Positions 50,010-58,614 of a stretch of 64,000 nt of DNA are shown piece by piece. The notes below the pieces were generated by a model that made no database searches, had not been told where the DNA came from, and saw only the letters and a list, made by a program, of their open reading frames with translations. Every line of letters starts with the position of its first letter. Position 1 is the first letter of the stretch. The stretch spans positions 1 through 64,000 of the forward strand of contig CAWIDG010000013.1 in the NCBI GenBank assembly GCA_963834875.1, read 5' to 3'. Source of the stretch: DATAGF01 sp963834875 (GTDB lineage Bacteria; Actinomycetota; Thermoleophilia; Miltoncostaeales; Miltoncostaeaceae). Position numbers and translations under genes: made by a program.

Positions 50010-51073
50010 CTACGTCGCCTCGGAGGCCAGCGTGGGGTCGGGGTCCGGGGCCGGCGTCGCCGTCACGCCCCGCTCGTGGGCCTCCTCGCGGGCGATCATG
50101 TACGAGAGGGCGAGCGTACAGGAGCAGGTCGACGATCACGCCGACCAGGGCCGAGAGCTGGTCGTAGTAGAAGACGAAGACCTGCGTGATCAGCAGGGAA
50201 ACCAGGATCCCCGCCTTGAACCAGCGGTACGACGCGACCCGCGAGCGGCGCCGCACGGCGAGGCCGATGCCGATGAGGATCGCCGTGACGCCTGCGGAGC
50301 CGGTCTCGAACCACGTCGCGAAGTCGTGGCTGTCGCCGTCGACACCTTCGCCGTCCGTGAACGGGCTGACGACCGTGCCGAGGGATGCGAGGCCGTAGAT
50401 GATCATGACCACCAGGACGAGCGTCGAGAACCAGTGCTGCTCGGCCTTGTGCTGGTACCACTCGGCCAGGCGGGTCCGCCAGCGGGCGTAGGGCGTGAGG
50501 TTGCGCCGCTCGATCGTGGGCGTCGCGCGCACGCGCTCGCGCAGCACCGGCACGAGGGCGTCCGCGGGGTCGGCGCGGTCGAGCAGCAGCGAGGATCTCC
50601 CGCTTGGTCTCGGCGTCGAGCATCCCGTCGCGCTCCTCGCGCAGCAGGCTCAGGGCGTTCGCGAGCGCGTCGTGGGGGCGCAGGGCGGCGCGGCGGATCG
50701 CCCACAGCGCGAAGAACAGGATGATGAAGACGACGTACATCACCGCGAACGCGGGCTCGAAGAAGTAGTTCACGTCGTTGGAGATGAACTTGCCGACCTC
50801 GTCGATGAAGAAGCCGAAGCCGACCCCGCCGACGAACGCCGCCGCCCACTGCGCCGACATGTTGAGGAGGGCGAAGACGAGGATCAGCGCGGCGATCATC
50901 ATGAGGCCGCCGTAGAGGACGTGGGCGATGTGGAGCCCCCCGCCGCCGAGCTTCGGGTAGCCCGAGAGCTCCAGGATGATCCGGATGATGACGATGGTCG
51001 TCACCGCGACCACGAGCATCATCTCGATGAGGTCGCCGGCGTTGACGTTTCGGATGGGCCTGGGCGCGCGCAT
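50010..51073 (-). CDS. multi-spanning membrane protein of unknown function (two frameshifts)
   Basis: About 353 residues. Early hydrophobic helices include IEMMLVVAVTTIVIIRIIL, LYGGLMMIAALILVFALL and FAVMYVVFIILFFALWAI. A cytoplasmic helical region with ETKREIL follows, then three or more helices (FSTLVLVVMIIYGLASLGTV, GILVSLLITQVFVFYYDQL). Extra bases near 50591 and 50115 break the frame; corrected, it ends MIAREEAHERG ... at TAG 50010. I do not recognise the family. Confidence 0.65.
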
Positions 51074-51165
51074 CTTAAGCCGCCGCGCGGCACGTCCGCG
51101 CGGGCCCCGACGCTAGAGCCCGCCCGCGGTCCCCGTCAACCGGGAGCGCGCGCGGCCGCCGGGCC

Positions 51166-51435
51166 TCAGGCGGCCAGGCGGCGCTGAGCCCGGGCGCGGG
51201 CCTTGGCCGCCTCGACCTCGCGGTCCTTCGGCCGGGCCGACGTCGTCAGCTCCCCGATGAGCTCATGGGAGATCGCCGCGACGGCGTCGATCGCTCGGTC
51301 GAAGGCCTCCGCGTTGGCGCGCGACGGCTTGTGGAACCCGCTGATCTTGCGGACGTATTGGAGCGCGGCGGCGCGGACCTCGTCCTCGGTCGCCGGCGGC
51401 TCGAAGTTGTAGAGCGTTCTGATGTTGCGGCACAT
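51166..51435 (-). CDS. DUF2277 family protein
   Basis: An 89-residue protein matching DUF2277: MCRNIRTLYNFEPPATEDEV, ALQYVRKISGFHKPSRANAE, then AIDAVAAISHELIGEL. The conserved N-terminal Cys and RxLxNFEPPAT motif are characteristic. The function is unknown. The ATG lies 7 bases after a TAGCCT box. Confidence 0.88.
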   Translation of the reverse strand: MCRNIRTLYNFEPPATEDEVRAAALQYVRKISGFHKPSRANAEAFDRAIDAVAAISHELIGELTTSARPKDREVEAAKARARAQRRLAA

Positions 51436-51442
51436 GCCGGCG

Positions 51443-51448
51443 AGGCTA
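51443..51448 (-). promoter_or_regulatory. -10 box TAGCCT of the DUF2277 gene
   Basis: On the minus strand TAGCCT is followed by 7 bases and ATG 51435, with no Shine-Dalgarno. Confidence 0.5.
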
Positions 51449-51476
51449 CACGAGGCCGGCCGGCCCGGGGGCCGGG

Positions 51477-51482
51477 CATCAT
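51477..51482 (+). promoter_or_regulatory. weak -10 box CATCAT of the antiporter gene
   Basis: CATCAT lies exactly 6 bases before GTG 51489 and keeps the conserved A and final T. It is the weakest of the set. Confidence 0.3.
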
Positions 51483-51488
51483 GCGGGC

Positions 51489-53360
51489 GTGGAGCCCGCC
51501 CTGTTCGTGCTGGCGATCGTCGTGACCGTCGCGTTCGTCGCCGGCGCGTCGCGCCGCTTCGGGTGGTCGCCCCCGCTGGCGCTGGTCGTGGTGGGCCTGA
51601 TCGCGTCGTTCGTGCCCGGGGTGCCGACCTTCGAGCTCGATCCCGACCTGGTCCTGTTCGGGCTCCTGCCGCCGCTGCTGTACGCCGCGGCGATCCGGAC
51701 CTCGCTCGTGGACTTCGCCGCGACCAAGGAGGCGCTCATCCTGCTGGCCGTCGTGCTGGTGGCGGTGAGCACGGTCGCCGTCGGCCTCGTCGCCTGGTGG
51801 GTCGTGCCGTCGGTCTCCCTGGCGGCCGCCCTGGCGTTGGGCGCGGTCGTCGCGCCGCCGGACGCGGTCGCCGCCACCGCGGTGGCGCGCCGCATCGGGA
51901 TGCCCCGCCGGATCATCACGATCCTCGAGGGCGAGAGCCTCGTCAACGACGCCACCGCCCTGGTCGCGCTGACCGCGGCCATCTCCGCGATCACCTCGAG
52001 CGTCACGCCGCTCGAGGTCGGGTGGGACTTCGTCCTCGCCGCGGGTGGTGGGCTCCTGATCGGGCTCGCCGCCACCTGGCTCCTCGCCACGATCCGCCGC
52101 CGCATCTCAGACCCGGTGCTCGACACGACGCTCTCCTTCACCGCGCCCTACGTCGCCTTCCTCCCCGCCGAGGCGATCGGCGCCTCGGGGGTGCTGGCGG
52201 TCGTCGTCACCGGCCTGCTGCTGGGCCACAAGGCCCCCAGGCTTCAGTCGGCGGCGTCGCGCCTCGCGGAGAGCACGAACTGGCGAACGGTCCAGTTCAT
52301 GCTCGAGAACGCGGTCTTCCTGCTGATCGGCCTGCAGATCCGGCCGATCCTGGAGGACGTCGGCGACTCCGACCTCGGCGTCGGCCGGATCGTCCTGATC
52401 TGCGCCGCCGTGCTGGTCGCGACCATCCTCGTCCGCATCCTGTACGTCATGGGCGCCGTCTGGATCTACCGTCACGGCACCGCGCGCATGCGGGCGCGGT
52501 CGTGGAGCTGGTTGACCGGGGCGGTCGTCTCGTGGGCCGGCATGCGCGGCGTCGTGACGCTGGCCGCCGCCTTCCTGCTGCCCGAGGAGACCCCCCAGCG
52601 GGCGGTGCTCCAGCTCGCGGCGTTCGTGGTCGTCGCGGGGACCCTGCTGCTGCAGGGGAGCACGCTGCCGTGGCTCGTCGCGCGCCTGCGGTTGCCCGCG
52701 CCGAGCCCGGCCGAGGACGCGCTCCAGGCCGCCGCGCTGATCAGCAAGGCGTCGCGCGCGGGCCTGGACCGGCTGGAGGAGGTCCGCTCCCCGGAGGATC
52801 CCGAGGAGGTCCTGCGCCAGCTGCGCGAGCGCGCCGAGCTCCGGGCGAACGGCGTCTGGGAGCGCCTCGGCCGCAGCCAGTCCGAGATCGAGACGCCCAA
52901 CGCGATCTACCGCCGGCTCCGCCTGGAGATGCTCGGGGCGGAGCGGGACATGATCGTCCACGCGCGGGACCGCGGCTACGTTAACGACGTGGTGCTGCGG
53001 GCGGCGATGACGGCGGTCGACCAGGAGGAGTCGCTCCTCGACCCCGTGGAGGACGCGGAGTCGCCGACCGACGGGGAGCTGCGGCCCGCCGCGATCCGCG
53101 CCGGCGACTGCGAGCACCTGCGCGAGGCGCCCCCCTGGCTGGCGCCGCGCACGCCGGAGGGATGCGAGGAGTGCCTGCGCGACGGCACGACCTGGGTGCA
53201 CCTGCGCCTCTGCCTCGGGTGCGGCCACGTGGGCTGCTGCGACTCCTCGATCGGCAAGCACGCGAGCGGGCACTTCGCCGAGTGCCGGCACCCGGTGATG
53301 CGCAGCATCGAGCCCGGCGAGGCCTGGAAGTGGTGCTACCTGGACAACCGCCTCGGCTGA
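51489..53360 (+). CDS. CPA1 Na+/H+ antiporter with C-terminal UBP-type zinc finger
   Basis: A 623-residue protein. Residues 1-410 form about 12 membrane helices of the NhaP/CPA1 type, with the ion-binding motif LEGESLVNDATALVALTAAI and GAVVAPPDAVAATAVARRIG. A cytoplasmic helical region follows. The last 90 residues form a UBP-type zinc finger: GDCEHLREAPPWL, CEECL, LRLCLGCGHVGCCDSSIGKH and HFAECRHPVMR. In eukaryotes this finger binds the ubiquitin C-terminus; here it could sense a small modifier or just regulate transport. There is no frame or composition break at the fusion point. Confidence 0.9.
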   Translation: MEPALFVLAIVVTVAFVAGASRRFGWSPPLALVVVGLIASFVPGVPTFELDPDLVLFGLLPPLLYAAAIRTSLVDFAATKEALILLAVVLVAVSTVAVGLVAWWVVPSVSLAAALALGAVVAPPDAVAATAVARRIGMPRRIITILEGESLVNDATALVALTAAISAITSSVTPLEVGWDFVLAAGGGLLIGLAATWLLATIRRRISDPVLDTTLSFTAPYVAFLPAEAIGASGVLAVVVTGLLLGHKAPRLQSAASRLAESTNWRTVQFMLENAVFLLIGLQIRPILEDVGDSDLGVGRIVLICAAVLVATILVRILYVMGAVWIYRHGTARMRARSWSWLTGAVVSWAGMRGVVTLAAAFLLPEETPQRAVLQLAAFVVVAGTLLLQGSTLPWLVARLRLPAPSPAEDALQAAALISKASRAGLDRLEEVRSPEDPEEVLRQLRERAELRANGVWERLGRSQSEIETPNAIYRRLRLEMLGAERDMIVHARDRGYVNDVVLRAAMTAVDQEESLLDPVEDAESPTDGELRPAAIRAGDCEHLREAPPWLAPRTPEGCEECLRDGTTWVHLRLCLGCGHVGCCDSSIGKHASGHFAECRHPVMRSIEPGEAWKWCYLDNRLG

Positions 53361-53567
53361 CCGGGTATCGAGTCGGTGTCGCCGAAGCTCGGCGGCCTCG
53401 ATCCTCCCTTGTCCTGCTCGGCCTGCATCCCCGCGTCCACGTAGTTCCCATGGCGACGGGGGTCGGTATGGGCGCGGAGAGCTTCGCCACCGTCGAGGTG
53501 AACGGACCTGGTTAGCGAGACGGCCCGCCCGGGTACGGGCGGGGAACAACGACCGACGGAGGTCACC

Positions 53568-54025
53568 GTGCACTGGGACGAGCTGAGGCCGCGGGCGTTC
53601 CCGGCTTCGAGCGCGAGCTGGAGACCGAGCCCGTGACCAACCACCCAGCGCCGCCGGCCAGGCCCCGGTCCTCCGGGACGCGACGCGGTACGCCCGGGTT
53701 CCACCACCTGGAGGTGACCCTCGACGAGGAACGGCCGGCCGTCGCCCTCAGGGGCAGCCTCGACCTCGCCGACGCCGGGCGCGCCGGCCGGCTGCTGACG
53801 GAGATGGCCGAGGCGGCCGCCCCCCGGCGGCTCGACGTCGATGCGAGGGAGCTCGAGTTCATCGACTCCAGCGGGCTGGCGTGCCTCGTCAGCGCCGAGC
53901 GCGCCGGCCGGCGGCTGGGCGGGGGGCTGCGACTCTCGGTCGGGCACGGGCCGGTGCGGCGACTGCTCGAGCTCGTCGATCCGGCCGGATATCTCCTGCC
54001 GCAGCGAGGGGGAACGCGCGGCTAG
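53568..54025 (+). CDS. STAS-domain protein, anti-sigma-factor-antagonist type (frameshifted start)
   Basis: A SpoIIAA/RsbV-like protein. The STAS core reads HLEVTLDEERPAVALRGSLD, the phosphorylation site ELEFIDSSGLACLVSAERAG with the candidate Ser, and a C-terminal helix LSVGHGPVRRLLELVDPAG. GTG at 53633 would start it, but the better signal is GGAGG at 53558-53562 before GTG 53568; two extra bases near 53585-53592 would connect it in frame (VPGFERELETEPV). No partner kinase is adjacent. About 200 bases before it hold no gene I can support. Confidence 0.72.
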
Positions 54026-54038
54026 CGGGCGCCCAGCC

Positions 54039-54841
54039 ATGACGGGCCGATCGACCCCGCCGGACCGGCTCGCCGGCGCCCCCGCGGTCCCGCTGGCGAA
54101 CGGGGTGCTCATGCCCCTGCTCGGCCTCGGCGTCTGGCAGATCCCCGCGGGTGAGACCGGGCAGGCCGTCCTGTGGGCGCTCGAGGCCGGCTACCGGCAC
54201 GTTGACACGGCCGCCGCCTACGGCAACGAGGAGGGCGTCGGCAGAGGGGTGCGGGCGAGCGGGCTGCCGCGCGAGGAGGTCTTCGTGACCACCAAGCTCC
54301 GCCCCGGCCGCGGCCCGGCGCGCCGCCAGCTCGAGGAGAGCCTGGACAAGCTCGGGCTCGACTCGGTCGACCTCTACCTGATCCACTGGGCGGGGCGCGG
54401 CGCCGAGGCCCTCTGGCCCGAGATGGAGCGCCTGCACGCCGACGGCCTCGCCCGCGCGATCGGGGTGTCCAACTACGGCCCTGACCTGCTGCGACGGACG
54501 GTCGAGGCGGCGGAGGTGCCCCCGATGGTCAACCAGATCGAGTGGCATCCCGGGGTCTTCTCCCCGGCGGAGCTGAGCGCCCACCGGGACCTGGGGGTCG
54601 TGCTCGAGTCCTACAGCCCCCTGGGCCGCGGCCGCCTGCCGCGCGACCCGGGCGTCGCGGCGATCGCGACGCGCGTCTGGGGCGGACGCCGGCCCAGGTG
54701 CTCGTGCGCTGGTGCGTCCAGCGCGGGATCCCGGCCATCCCGAAGTCCCGCACGCGGGAGCGGATCGTCGAGAACGCGGCCGTCGGCTTCGAGCTGAGCC
54801 CCGAGGACATGGAGCGGCTGGACGGGTTGCGCCGGGGCTGA
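54039..54841 (+). CDS. aldo/keto reductase (frameshifted)
   Basis: An NADPH-dependent reductase of the 2,5-diketogluconate reductase type. Catalytic residues are visible: GYRHVDTAAAYGNEEGVGRG (Asp, Tyr), VFVTTKLRPG (Lys) and DLYLIHWAGRG (His). The cofactor region appears as IPAIPKSRTRERIVENAAVG. The frame breaks near 54676-54681; two extra bases there restore RVGRTPAQVLVRW. The corrected length is about 267 residues. Confidence 0.85.
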
Positions 54842-54955
54842 CGCCGGGGGGATCGCGCTACCGGAGCGGCTCCGCCGGTCCGCCCCGGCGGGCCTGACCA
54901 CGACGACCTCTCCCGGGAAGTCGTCACCGCCGCAAACGACAGGGGCTCGCTTGGG

Positions 54956-54961
54956 TAGCGT
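54956..54961 (+). promoter_or_regulatory. -10 box TAGCGT of the SnoaL-like gene
   Basis: TAGCGT is followed by 7 bases and GTG 54969. It rules out an in-frame TTG at 54951, which would lie upstream of the transcript start. Confidence 0.5.
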
Positions 54962-54968
54962 CACGAAC

Positions 54969-55358
54969 GTGGGGACGCTCCACCCTGATCAGAAGGCGGC
55001 CGTTCGCGCGGTCGCCGAGCAGGTGATCTCGGCCGGACGGATGGAGCTGGTCGACGACATCTTCACCCCGGCGATGGCCAGGCGCGCGCGGCGATGGTTC
55101 GAGCCCTTCCGGGCCGCCTTCCCCGACGTCCGGATGGAGGTCGTGGAGCTCGTCGAGGAGGGCGAGACCGTTGTGGGCCGCTTCGCCTGCTCGGCGACCC
55201 ACGCGGGCCCATGGCAGGGTCACGATCCCTCCGGACGCCGCTTCGAGGACGTGGCCGAGGTCTACTTCTTCCGCTTCGAGGACGGGCGGATCGCCGGGAT
55301 GTGGGGACTGGAGGACACCGCCTCCCGCCTTCGCCAGCTCGGCCTCGCGACGATCTGA
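54969..55358 (+). CDS. SnoaL-like / ester-cyclase family protein
   Basis: A 129-residue NTF2-fold protein. AVRAVAEQVISAGRMELVDD and RRWFEPFRAAFPDVRMEVVE followed by GRFACSATHAGPWQGH are typical of SnoaL-like polyketide cyclases and their many uncharacterised relatives. The conserved Asp-His pair is only partly recognisable. The function is unknown. It converges on the SDR gene. Confidence 0.75.
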   Translation: MGTLHPDQKAAVRAVAEQVISAGRMELVDDIFTPAMARRARRWFEPFRAAFPDVRMEVVELVEEGETVVGRFACSATHAGPWQGHDPSGRRFEDVAEVYFFRFEDGRIAGMWGLEDTASRLRQLGLATI

Positions 55359-55379
55359 TCGGCCCGAGGGCCGTGGCTC

Positions 55380-56145
55380 TCACATGGCGGTGAAGCCGCC
55401 GTCCAGGACGAGGGTGGTCCCGGTGACGAAGCGCGAGTCGTCGCCGCAGAGGAAGCGCACGGCCGCGCAGAGCTCCTCCTTGCGCAGCAGCCGGCCGACC
55501 GGCAGGGCCTGCATGATCTGCTCGAGGGGTACGCCCGTCGTCGCCAGGAACCGCTGGAACATGCCGTCCTCGACGTCGGCCGCCAGGAACGCGAGGGCGT
55601 TGACGCTGATGCCGTCCTTGGCCACCTCGACCGCGGCGCTCTTGGTGAGGGCGTCGACGCCGCCCTTCGACGCGGCGTAGAGCCCGTTCAGCGGCACCGC
55701 CGTGAGGTCGCTCGTCACCGACGACATGTTCACGATCGCCCCGCCGCCGGTCCGGCGCATCGCGGCGATCTCGTGCTTGAGGCAGGCGCGCACGCCCTCG
55801 AGGTTCGTCGCGATGACGGACGCGAAGCTCGCGGCGTCGCTGGCGTCGATGGCGACCGGGTGCTCGGTCCCCGCGTTGTTGACCGCGCAGTGCAGCGCGC
55901 CGTAGGCGGCGACGGTCTCGCCGACGAGGCGCTCGACCTCGCTCTCCTGCGAGACGTCGGCGCGCACGAAGGTCGCCGTGCCGCCCCGGCCGCGGATGCC
56001 CTCCGCCGTCGCGCCCCCCGGCTCGGCGTCGATGTCGTTCACGACGACGCTCGGCGCCCCGGGCGGCGAGATCCTCCGCGATCGCCCGGCCGCAGCCGCG
56101 GCCGGCCCCCGTGACGAGCGCGACCCGCCCGGAGAAGTCGTCCAC
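55380..56145 (-). CDS. short-chain dehydrogenase/reductase (frameshifted)
   Basis: A classical SDR of about 254 residues. VDDFSGRVALVTGAGRGCGR holds the TGxxxGxG cofactor motif; after an extra base near 56051 come VVVNDIDAEPGG, CAVNNAGTEHPVAI, NMSSVTSDLTAVPLNGLYAA and the catalytic YAASK, then FVTGTTLVLDGGFTA. It is the last gene of a minus-strand set (56446-56676, 56151-56381). The substrate is unknown. Confidence 0.85.
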
Positions 56146-56150
56146 CGCCG

Positions 56151-56381
56151 CTAACGGCGCTCGTCCTGCGCGACGAGCGCGATCAGGCTGTCGTGCTCGT
56201 CGGCGCAGGCGGGGCAGCCCTCGAGGTGCGCCCGCATGCCGGGCACGGCGGCCTCGGCGTCGGCGCCTGCGAGCTCCAGCTCGACGTAGCGATCCAGCTC
56301 GTCGAAGCAGGCGTCGCATCCGATGTCGGGTCCGGCCGGCCCGAGCAGCCGCTCGAGCCCGGGTGGGTCGAGCCCGCTCAT
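56151..56381 (-). CDS. zinc-finger anti-sigma-like protein, copy 1
   Basis: A 76-residue cytoplasmic protein with two Cys pairs: IGCDACFDELDRYVELELAG and MRAHLEGCPACADEHDSLIA. The HxxxCxxC arrangement is that of ZAS-type anti-sigma factors. It is a clear paralogue of the protein at 58294-58515 (shared GCD-CF--LDRYV-LE-AGADA core). It may bind the sigma factor at 57665 or a mobile partner. The SDR gene starts 5 bases after its stop. Confidence 0.7.
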   Translation of the reverse strand: MSGLDPPGLERLLGPAGPDIGCDACFDELDRYVELELAGADAEAAVPGMRAHLEGCPACADEHDSLIALVAQDERR

Positions 56382-56445
56382 GACGGATGGCCCGGCGCAG
56401 CCATCGGCCGGCTGTCCATGCGCCTGACGCTACCAGTGACGGTGG

Positions 56446-56676
56446 TCACCCTGCATCCGGCGGGAGCCGTGGGTCGAGCGGCGCCAGGATGCGGGCCGCG
56501 GTCTCGGGCGGGCAGCCGCGCTCGGTGAGCTCGATCAGCGCGTGCAGGTCGATGCGGCGGTCGCGCGCCAGCGTCCGGGCCAGCGCGGCGGCGAAGCCGG
56601 CGGCGGCGAGGCGGTCGCGGCGCCATGCGACGACCTCCCCCGGCATGAGTCGCGACGGGGCGACGTCGTGCGTCAT
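56446..56676 (-). CDS. small conserved-looking hypothetical protein
   Basis: A 76-residue helical protein with MPGEVVAWRRDRLAAAGFAA, RDRRIDLHALIELTERGCPP and ARILAPLD. Similar short proteins occur in other actinobacteria without assigned function, as far as I recall. AAGGAGG sits just one base before the ATG, so a later ATG (56646) may be the real start. A GTAAGA motif lies 29 bases upstream. Confidence 0.55.
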   Translation of the reverse strand: MTHDVAPSRLMPGEVVAWRRDRLAAAGFAAALARTLARDRRIDLHALIELTERGCPPETAARILAPLDPRLPPDAG

Positions 56677-56704
56677 GCCTCCTTGGTGTCCCGGGCGCCC
56701 GATC

Positions 56705-56710
56705 TCTTAC
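56705..56710 (-). promoter_or_regulatory. GTAAGA motif 1 (minus strand)
   Basis: GTAAGA on the minus strand, 29 bases before the gene at 56446-56676. It is one of four copies in this island and is back to back with motif 2 at 27 bases distance. Confidence 0.4.
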
Positions 56711-56737
56711 GGGGCATCGGGCCACCGGGCGATGGCC

Positions 56738-56743
56738 GTAAGA
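56738..56743 (+). promoter_or_regulatory. GTAAGA motif 2
   Basis: GTAAGA 72 bases before the secreted-protein gene at 56816. It is divergent from motif 1. Confidence 0.4.
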
Positions 56744-56815
56744 AGGCCGCGTCGGCGCTCACTAAGGGGACATCGAGCGACGACCGCTCGCAGGCACCCG
56801 GACGGAGGGAATGAG

Positions 56816-57517
56816 ATGAACCGACACACGCGACCGAGGGGGGCCACCCTCGCGCTGCCCGCCCTGCTGGCGGCGGCCGCGCTGGCAGCGGTCCTGGCCC
56901 TCGGCGCTCCCGGCGGCGGCGGCACGGCGATCGCCGACGCGCACGCCGCGGGCGACCACGCGGTCACGCCCGCGCGGCAGCTCGCCCTGCGCCAGGACAT
57001 GCGCGCCGTCTGGGAGGACCACATCACCTGGACCCGGATGGTCATCGTCGACTTCGCGGCCGATCTCCCGAGCCTGCCCGCCAGCCAGGCGCGCCTGCTC
57101 CGGAACCAGGCGGACATCGGCGCCGCGATCGCTCCCTACTACGGGAAGGCCGCGGGCAAGCGCCTGACCGGCCTGCTCCGCGAGCACATCCTGATCGCCG
57201 TCGACGTGCTGACGGCCGCGAAGGCCGGCGACGCGCCGGCCTTGACGCAGGCCCAGGCGCGATGGACGGGCAACGCCCATCAGATCGCGGACTTCCTCTC
57301 GAGCGCCAACCCCGCGTGGCCGCGTGCCGAGATGCGCCGGATGATGCGCCGCCACCTGAAGCTGACCACCGACGAGGCCGTGGCGCGGCTGACCGGGGAC
57401 TTCAGCGCGGACGTGCGGGCCTACGACAGGGTCCACACTCAGATCCTGGAGATGGCCGACATGCTCTCGGCCGGCATCATCCGCCAGTTCCCCAGGCGCT
57501 TCCGCGAGGCCGCCTGA
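56816..57517 (+). CDS. secreted helical protein of unknown function
   Basis: A 233-residue exported protein. The signal peptide runs over about 40 residues (TLALPALLAAAALAAVLALG, cleavage after ADAHA is likely). The mature part is helical: LALRQDMRAVWEDHITWTRM, then LLRNQADIGAAIAPYYGKAA and LLREHILIAVDVLTAAKAGD. Similar proteins occur in bacilli and actinobacteria without known function. GGAGGGA before the ATG at 56816 supports this start. Confidence 0.75.
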   Translation: MNRHTRPRGATLALPALLAAAALAAVLALGAPGGGGTAIADAHAAGDHAVTPARQLALRQDMRAVWEDHITWTRMVIVDFAADLPSLPASQARLLRNQADIGAAIAPYYGKAAGKRLTGLLREHILIAVDVLTAAKAGDAPALTQAQARWTGNAHQIADFLSSANPAWPRAEMRRMMRRHLKLTTDEAVARLTGDFSADVRAYDRVHTQILEMADMLSAGIIRQFPRRFREAA

Positions 57518-57549
57518 CCCCGAGCACCGCTCGCGCGCGCCCCTCGCGG

Positions 57550-57555
57550 GTAAGA
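57550..57555 (+). promoter_or_regulatory. GTAAGA motif 3
   Basis: GTAAGA 29 bases before an in-frame ATG (57584) and 110 bases before the likely sigma-factor start at 57665. It may allow the sigma factor to control itself. Confidence 0.4.
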
Positions 57556-57664
57556 GGGGCGCGCCGGCGGACACGAACAGGTCATGCGAGCCCTGAGCGT
57601 CACGAGCCCGGGCGCCGCCGGGACGCGCTCGGCTGTACGGTCGGGCGGTGCCGCGGAGACCCCC

Positions 57665-58297
57665 ATGACCGCGCGGCTCGACCTGGAGTCGCAGCGATGG
57701 CTCAGGGACCTGGGCGACCGGGGCGCGGCTCACGACGACGCGGTGGGCCGCCTGCACGCACTGCTGCTTCGCGCGGCCCGCTTCGAGGTGGCCCGCCGCC
57801 GGCCGGCGCTGGCGCACCTGCGCGGGGACGACCTCGACGACATCGCCATGGAGGCCGCCGACGATGCACTCGTGAGCGTGCTGAGACGCCTCGGCGACTA
57901 CCGCGGCCTCAGCCGCTTCACGACGTGGGCCTACAAGTTCGCCCTGCTCGAGGCCGCGGTGAAGCTGCGGCGGCGCGCCTGGCAGGCCCGCGAGGTGCCC
58001 CTGGAGCCCGAGAGCTGGGCGCTCCTTCCCAGCGGGCAGCACACGCCGCACGAGGACGCGGAGCAGGCGCAGGTCCTCCTGGCGGTCAAGCGGGCGATCG
58101 AGGACGCGCTCACGCCGCACCAGCGGGAGGTGCTCGTGGCGCTCGCCGTGAACGGCGTGCCGATCGACGTGCTGGCCGAGCGCCTCGGCACGACGCGGGG
58201 CGCGCTCTACAAGACCCTGCACGACGCCCGCGCGAAGCTCCGGGCCCATCTGGCGGCGAGCGGAGCCGGCCCCGAGTGGCTCGGGAGGACCGGATGA
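57665..58297 (+). CDS. ECF-type sigma-70 factor
   Basis: A sigma factor of about 210 residues with regions 2 and 4. Region 2 includes DDLDDIAMEAADDALVSVLR and FTTWAYKFALLEAAVKLRRR; region 4 reads LTPHQREVLVALAVNGVPID and ERLGTTRGALYKTLHDARAK, a helix-turn-helix for the -35 element. The start may be ATG 57665 or in-frame ATG 57584. A TACGGT box at 57636 sits 6 bases before a GTG (57648) in another frame, so the 5' end is uncertain. Its stop overlaps the zinc-finger gene (ATGA), the usual sigma/anti-sigma coupling. Confidence 0.82.
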   Translation: MTARLDLESQRWLRDLGDRGAAHDDAVGRLHALLLRAARFEVARRRPALAHLRGDDLDDIAMEAADDALVSVLRRLGDYRGLSRFTTWAYKFALLEAAVKLRRRAWQAREVPLEPESWALLPSGQHTPHEDAEQAQVLLAVKRAIEDALTPHQREVLVALAVNGVPIDVLAERLGTTRGALYKTLHDARAKLRAHLAASGAGPEWLGRTG

Positions 58298-58515
58298 GGC
58301 CCCGCGCGGACGTCGCGCAGGCGCTGCTGCGGCTGCTCGGGCCGGGCCGGCCGGAGCTCGGTTGCGACGAGTGCTTCGCCTGCCTGGACCGCTACGTTGA
58401 CCTGGAGGTCGCGGGCGCCGACGCCGACGCGGCGATCCCCGGGATGCGCGAGCACCTCCTCGGGTGCCCCGCCTGCCGCGAGGAGCACGCCAGCCTGCGC
58501 GCGCTCGCCGGCTGA
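58294..58515 (+). CDS. zinc-finger anti-sigma-like protein, copy 2
   Basis: A 73-residue protein with GCDECFACLDRYVDLEVAGA and MREHLLGCPACREEHASLRA, the Cys/His pattern of ZAS domains. It is translationally coupled to the sigma factor, so it is the best candidate for its anti-sigma factor. No membrane segment is present, so sensing would be cytoplasmic, perhaps through thiol oxidation or zinc release. Confidence 0.75.
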   Translation: MRPRADVAQALLRLLGPGRPELGCDECFACLDRYVDLEVAGADADAAIPGMREHLLGCPACREEHASLRALAG

Positions 58516-58537
58516 GGGTCCGTCCCGCCGCCGGGCG

Positions 58538-58543
58538 GTAAGA
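58538..58543 (+). promoter_or_regulatory. GTAAGA motif 4
   Basis: GTAAGA 71 bases before the folE start at 58615 and just after the zinc-finger gene. Confidence 0.4.
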
Positions 58544-58614
58544 ACGCGCGCCGTCCCGACACTCATGCGGTACGGCCAACGAGCGACGAGCGCTCGAGGA
58601 CGACGGGAGCCCAC

